Part shown: piece after piece, positions 62,835 through 64,000 of the stretch
Layout of the letters: each line of letters starts with the position of its first letter
How positions within the stretch are numbered: position 1 is the first letter of the stretch
From: Saprospiraceae bacterium
Lineage (GTDB): Bacteria > Bacteroidota > Bacteroidia > Chitinophagales > Saprospiraceae
NCBI GenBank assembly: GCA_024103005.1
Contig: JAGFJA010000041.1
Location: 1 to 64,000 of the forward strand
DNA length: 64,000 nt
Direction of reading: 5' to 3'
Translations under genes and position numbers: made by a program
Notes under the pieces: generated by a model
Database searches by the model: none
Seen by the model: only the letters and a program-made list of their open reading frames with translations
What the model was told of the DNA's origin: nothing

Positions 62835-64000
62835 TCATTCTCTTTTCTTCTGAATCTCTTTATGGTATGATTTGTACCACATTAAGTTTAGTAAAAATAT
62901 CAGGATGAACAATATACACAATAGAATGGATAAATAAATAGTTCCTTTTTCATTCCGGCAAAGAACAGAGACTATTACTATCAAGGAAGCCGCATAAATA
63001 AAAGCTGATCTTATGCGTTGCCGGTCCGTTTGTGAGACAGTCGGATAGTCCATAAAATTGCTGATTCCGCTGATTCCAATGAGTATCAGGGCAATGCACA
63101 CTCCTATTAGAAAATTTATTGTCTCAAACGAGGTGTTTCCGTCAGGGATAATTGAACCCATTTGAGCGGTTTCTGAAAATAAGGCGCCCAGCAGACCAAG
63201 GGCACTTAAAGTCGGGATATAAAGGATCGGTAGCAAATACCAGTTTGCCGTGTAGGCTCTGACGGGTCGATCAGATGTCAATGTAAAAAGGAGCCACCAA
63301 ACCACAAAGGTCAGCAAGATACAGAGTACAAATATGATCCACGCTTCAGGCCGGTTTGTTAAGTTAGGGGTTAAGCCATTAGTGATTCCCAGGATTACTT
63401 CCCCCAATAAGATGATGGTGAGTAAGCCCAGCCTTTCGTTCATACTTTCTGACCACATAGTGTTTACGGGTAACTTTCTGATACGGTGAATTACCTTAGA
63501 CACAATGGGTGGAATAAAATTCAGAATTATGGCCCCCACAATGAGCCATTTTTGGCCATTGGCAAAGAAGGATAATAATAATAGGAAGGCAGCCAGGCAA
63601 AAACAAATGGTGTAAGGCAAATTCAATTTCCGGTGTTGCTTGTCATAAAGCCCTATGCTCCACCACAAATATATTAGATACATCTCAAGGATAGAGAAGG
63701 TGAATATGGTTGCCTTTGAAAAAAATTCTTCTGAATTTTTAATGGTGACTGCAATGGCAGCAGCTGCCATAATTTGCCACAGCATCATCAATCGGGTACG
63801 CAAGCCTTCCGTACCATGCAGTTCATAATAGAGGCTTCCATTGAGCCAACCCCAGAATATCAAAGCAAAGAGTAGGAAATAATCCAGTAGATTAGTGAAA
63901 GTATAATGACCATACAGATGGTGGGTTGCCGATGAAATCAGGATGACATACACCAGATCAAAGAACAATTCCAGCCAGGTTATTTTCCTTTCTTCAGGTA
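62835..64000 (-). CDS. Low temperature requirement protein A (LtrA) family, 5' end off-window
   Basis: This integral membrane protein has many hydrophobic helices and the LtrA hallmark FFDLVYVI. The frame runs to the right edge with PEERKITWLELFFDLVYV, so the true N terminus lies beyond the window. Other family segments are SMNERLGLLTIILLGEVILG and ERLG-flanking helices. LtrA proteins are multi-spanning membrane proteins of poorly known function. The gene is transcribed leftward and ends 97 nt downstream of the interrupted T9SS beta-helix gene. Confidence 0.88.
   Translation of the reverse strand, partial: PEERKITWLELFFDLVYVILISSATHHLYGHYTFTNLLDYFLLFALIFWGWLNGSLYYELHGTEGLRTRLMMLWQIMAAAAIAVTIKNSEEFFSKATIFTFSILEMYLIYLWWSIGLYDKQHRKLNLPYTICFCLAAFLLLLSFFANGQKWLIVGAIILNFIPPIVSKVIHRIRKLPVNTMWSESMNERLGLLTIILLGEVILGITNGLTPNLTNRPEAWIIFVLCILLTFVVWWLLFTLTSDRPVRAYTANWYLLPILYIPTLSALGLLGALFSETAQMGSIIPDGNTSFETINFLIGVCIALILIGISGISNFMDYPTVSQTDRQRIRSAFIYAASLIVIVSVLCRNEKGTIYLSILLCILFILIFLLNLMWYKSYHKEIQKKRE

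Overview
The window comes from a member of the Bacteroidota, probably the Saprospiria-like branch. The evidence is Type IX secretion (T9SS) sorting domains on several secreted proteins, SprB-type repeats, TAnnTTTG promoter elements with almost no Shine-Dalgarno signals, a menaquinone pathway with the short Bacteroidota MenE, the DAHP synthase/chorismate mutase fusion, and families such as DUF3822, DUF4403, DUF6427 and DUF6132. The placement below phylum level is an inference.

Layout. 1-1.1 kb holds the 5' part of a secreted M43-like metalloprotease on the minus strand. 1.3-18.4 kb holds housekeeping genes (rsmD, DUF3822, tsaD, a large outer-membrane protein, three small membrane proteins, menC-menE, an M29 aminopeptidase, a beta-CASP nuclease, DUF6427) and then a two-gene cassette of a T9SS cargo protein and an outer-membrane barrel. 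18.6-25.7 kb has htpG, holB, ricT, lpdA and a META/DUF4377 protein. 25.7-38.6 kb is rich in exported proteins: an SprB-repeat protein, a haloperoxidase-like protein, yidD, an M14 carboxypeptidase, the DAHP synthase fusion, a GSDH-type sugar dehydrogenase, an O-methyltransferase and a FemAB/GNAT-like protein. 38.6-49.3 kb has dsbD, an ABC permease, a TPR protein, a GH109-like oxidoreductase, DUF4403 and the yicC-gmk-thioesterase operon. 49.3-53.2 kb is an AT-rich accessory island of small exported proteins and an IS1182-like remnant. 53.2-60.1 kb returns to core genes (Rieske protein, glyS, FkbM methyltransferase, rpsL-rpsG-fusA). 60.2-64 kb has a lipoprotein, a T9SS beta-helix protein interrupted by two stops, and the 3' part of an LtrA-like gene.

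The most unusual signal is simple-sequence repeats at the start of exported-protein genes. A 10-bp repeat (1014-1068) lies between the ATG and the signal peptide of the metalloprotease. An 8-bp repeat (16715-16747) lies between the ATG and the signal peptide of the T9SS cargo gene. Both genes are out of frame as sequenced, and a change in repeat number would restore each. A (TAA)6 tract lies in the promoter spacer of a third exported-protein operon at 51.2 kb. Together they suggest slipped-strand phase variation of surface and secreted proteins.

The second theme is gene decay or silencing without frameshifts. Three exported-protein genes carry in-frame stop codons inside otherwise intact reading frames, and a fourth appears to have ATA in place of its ATG. 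Two of these encode lipoproteins with hydrophobic Gly-rich or Cys-rich tails that resemble bacteriocin-like domains, and one is followed two bases later by a small two-helix membrane protein that could be its immunity partner. No tRNA, rRNA or CRISPR array was seen.
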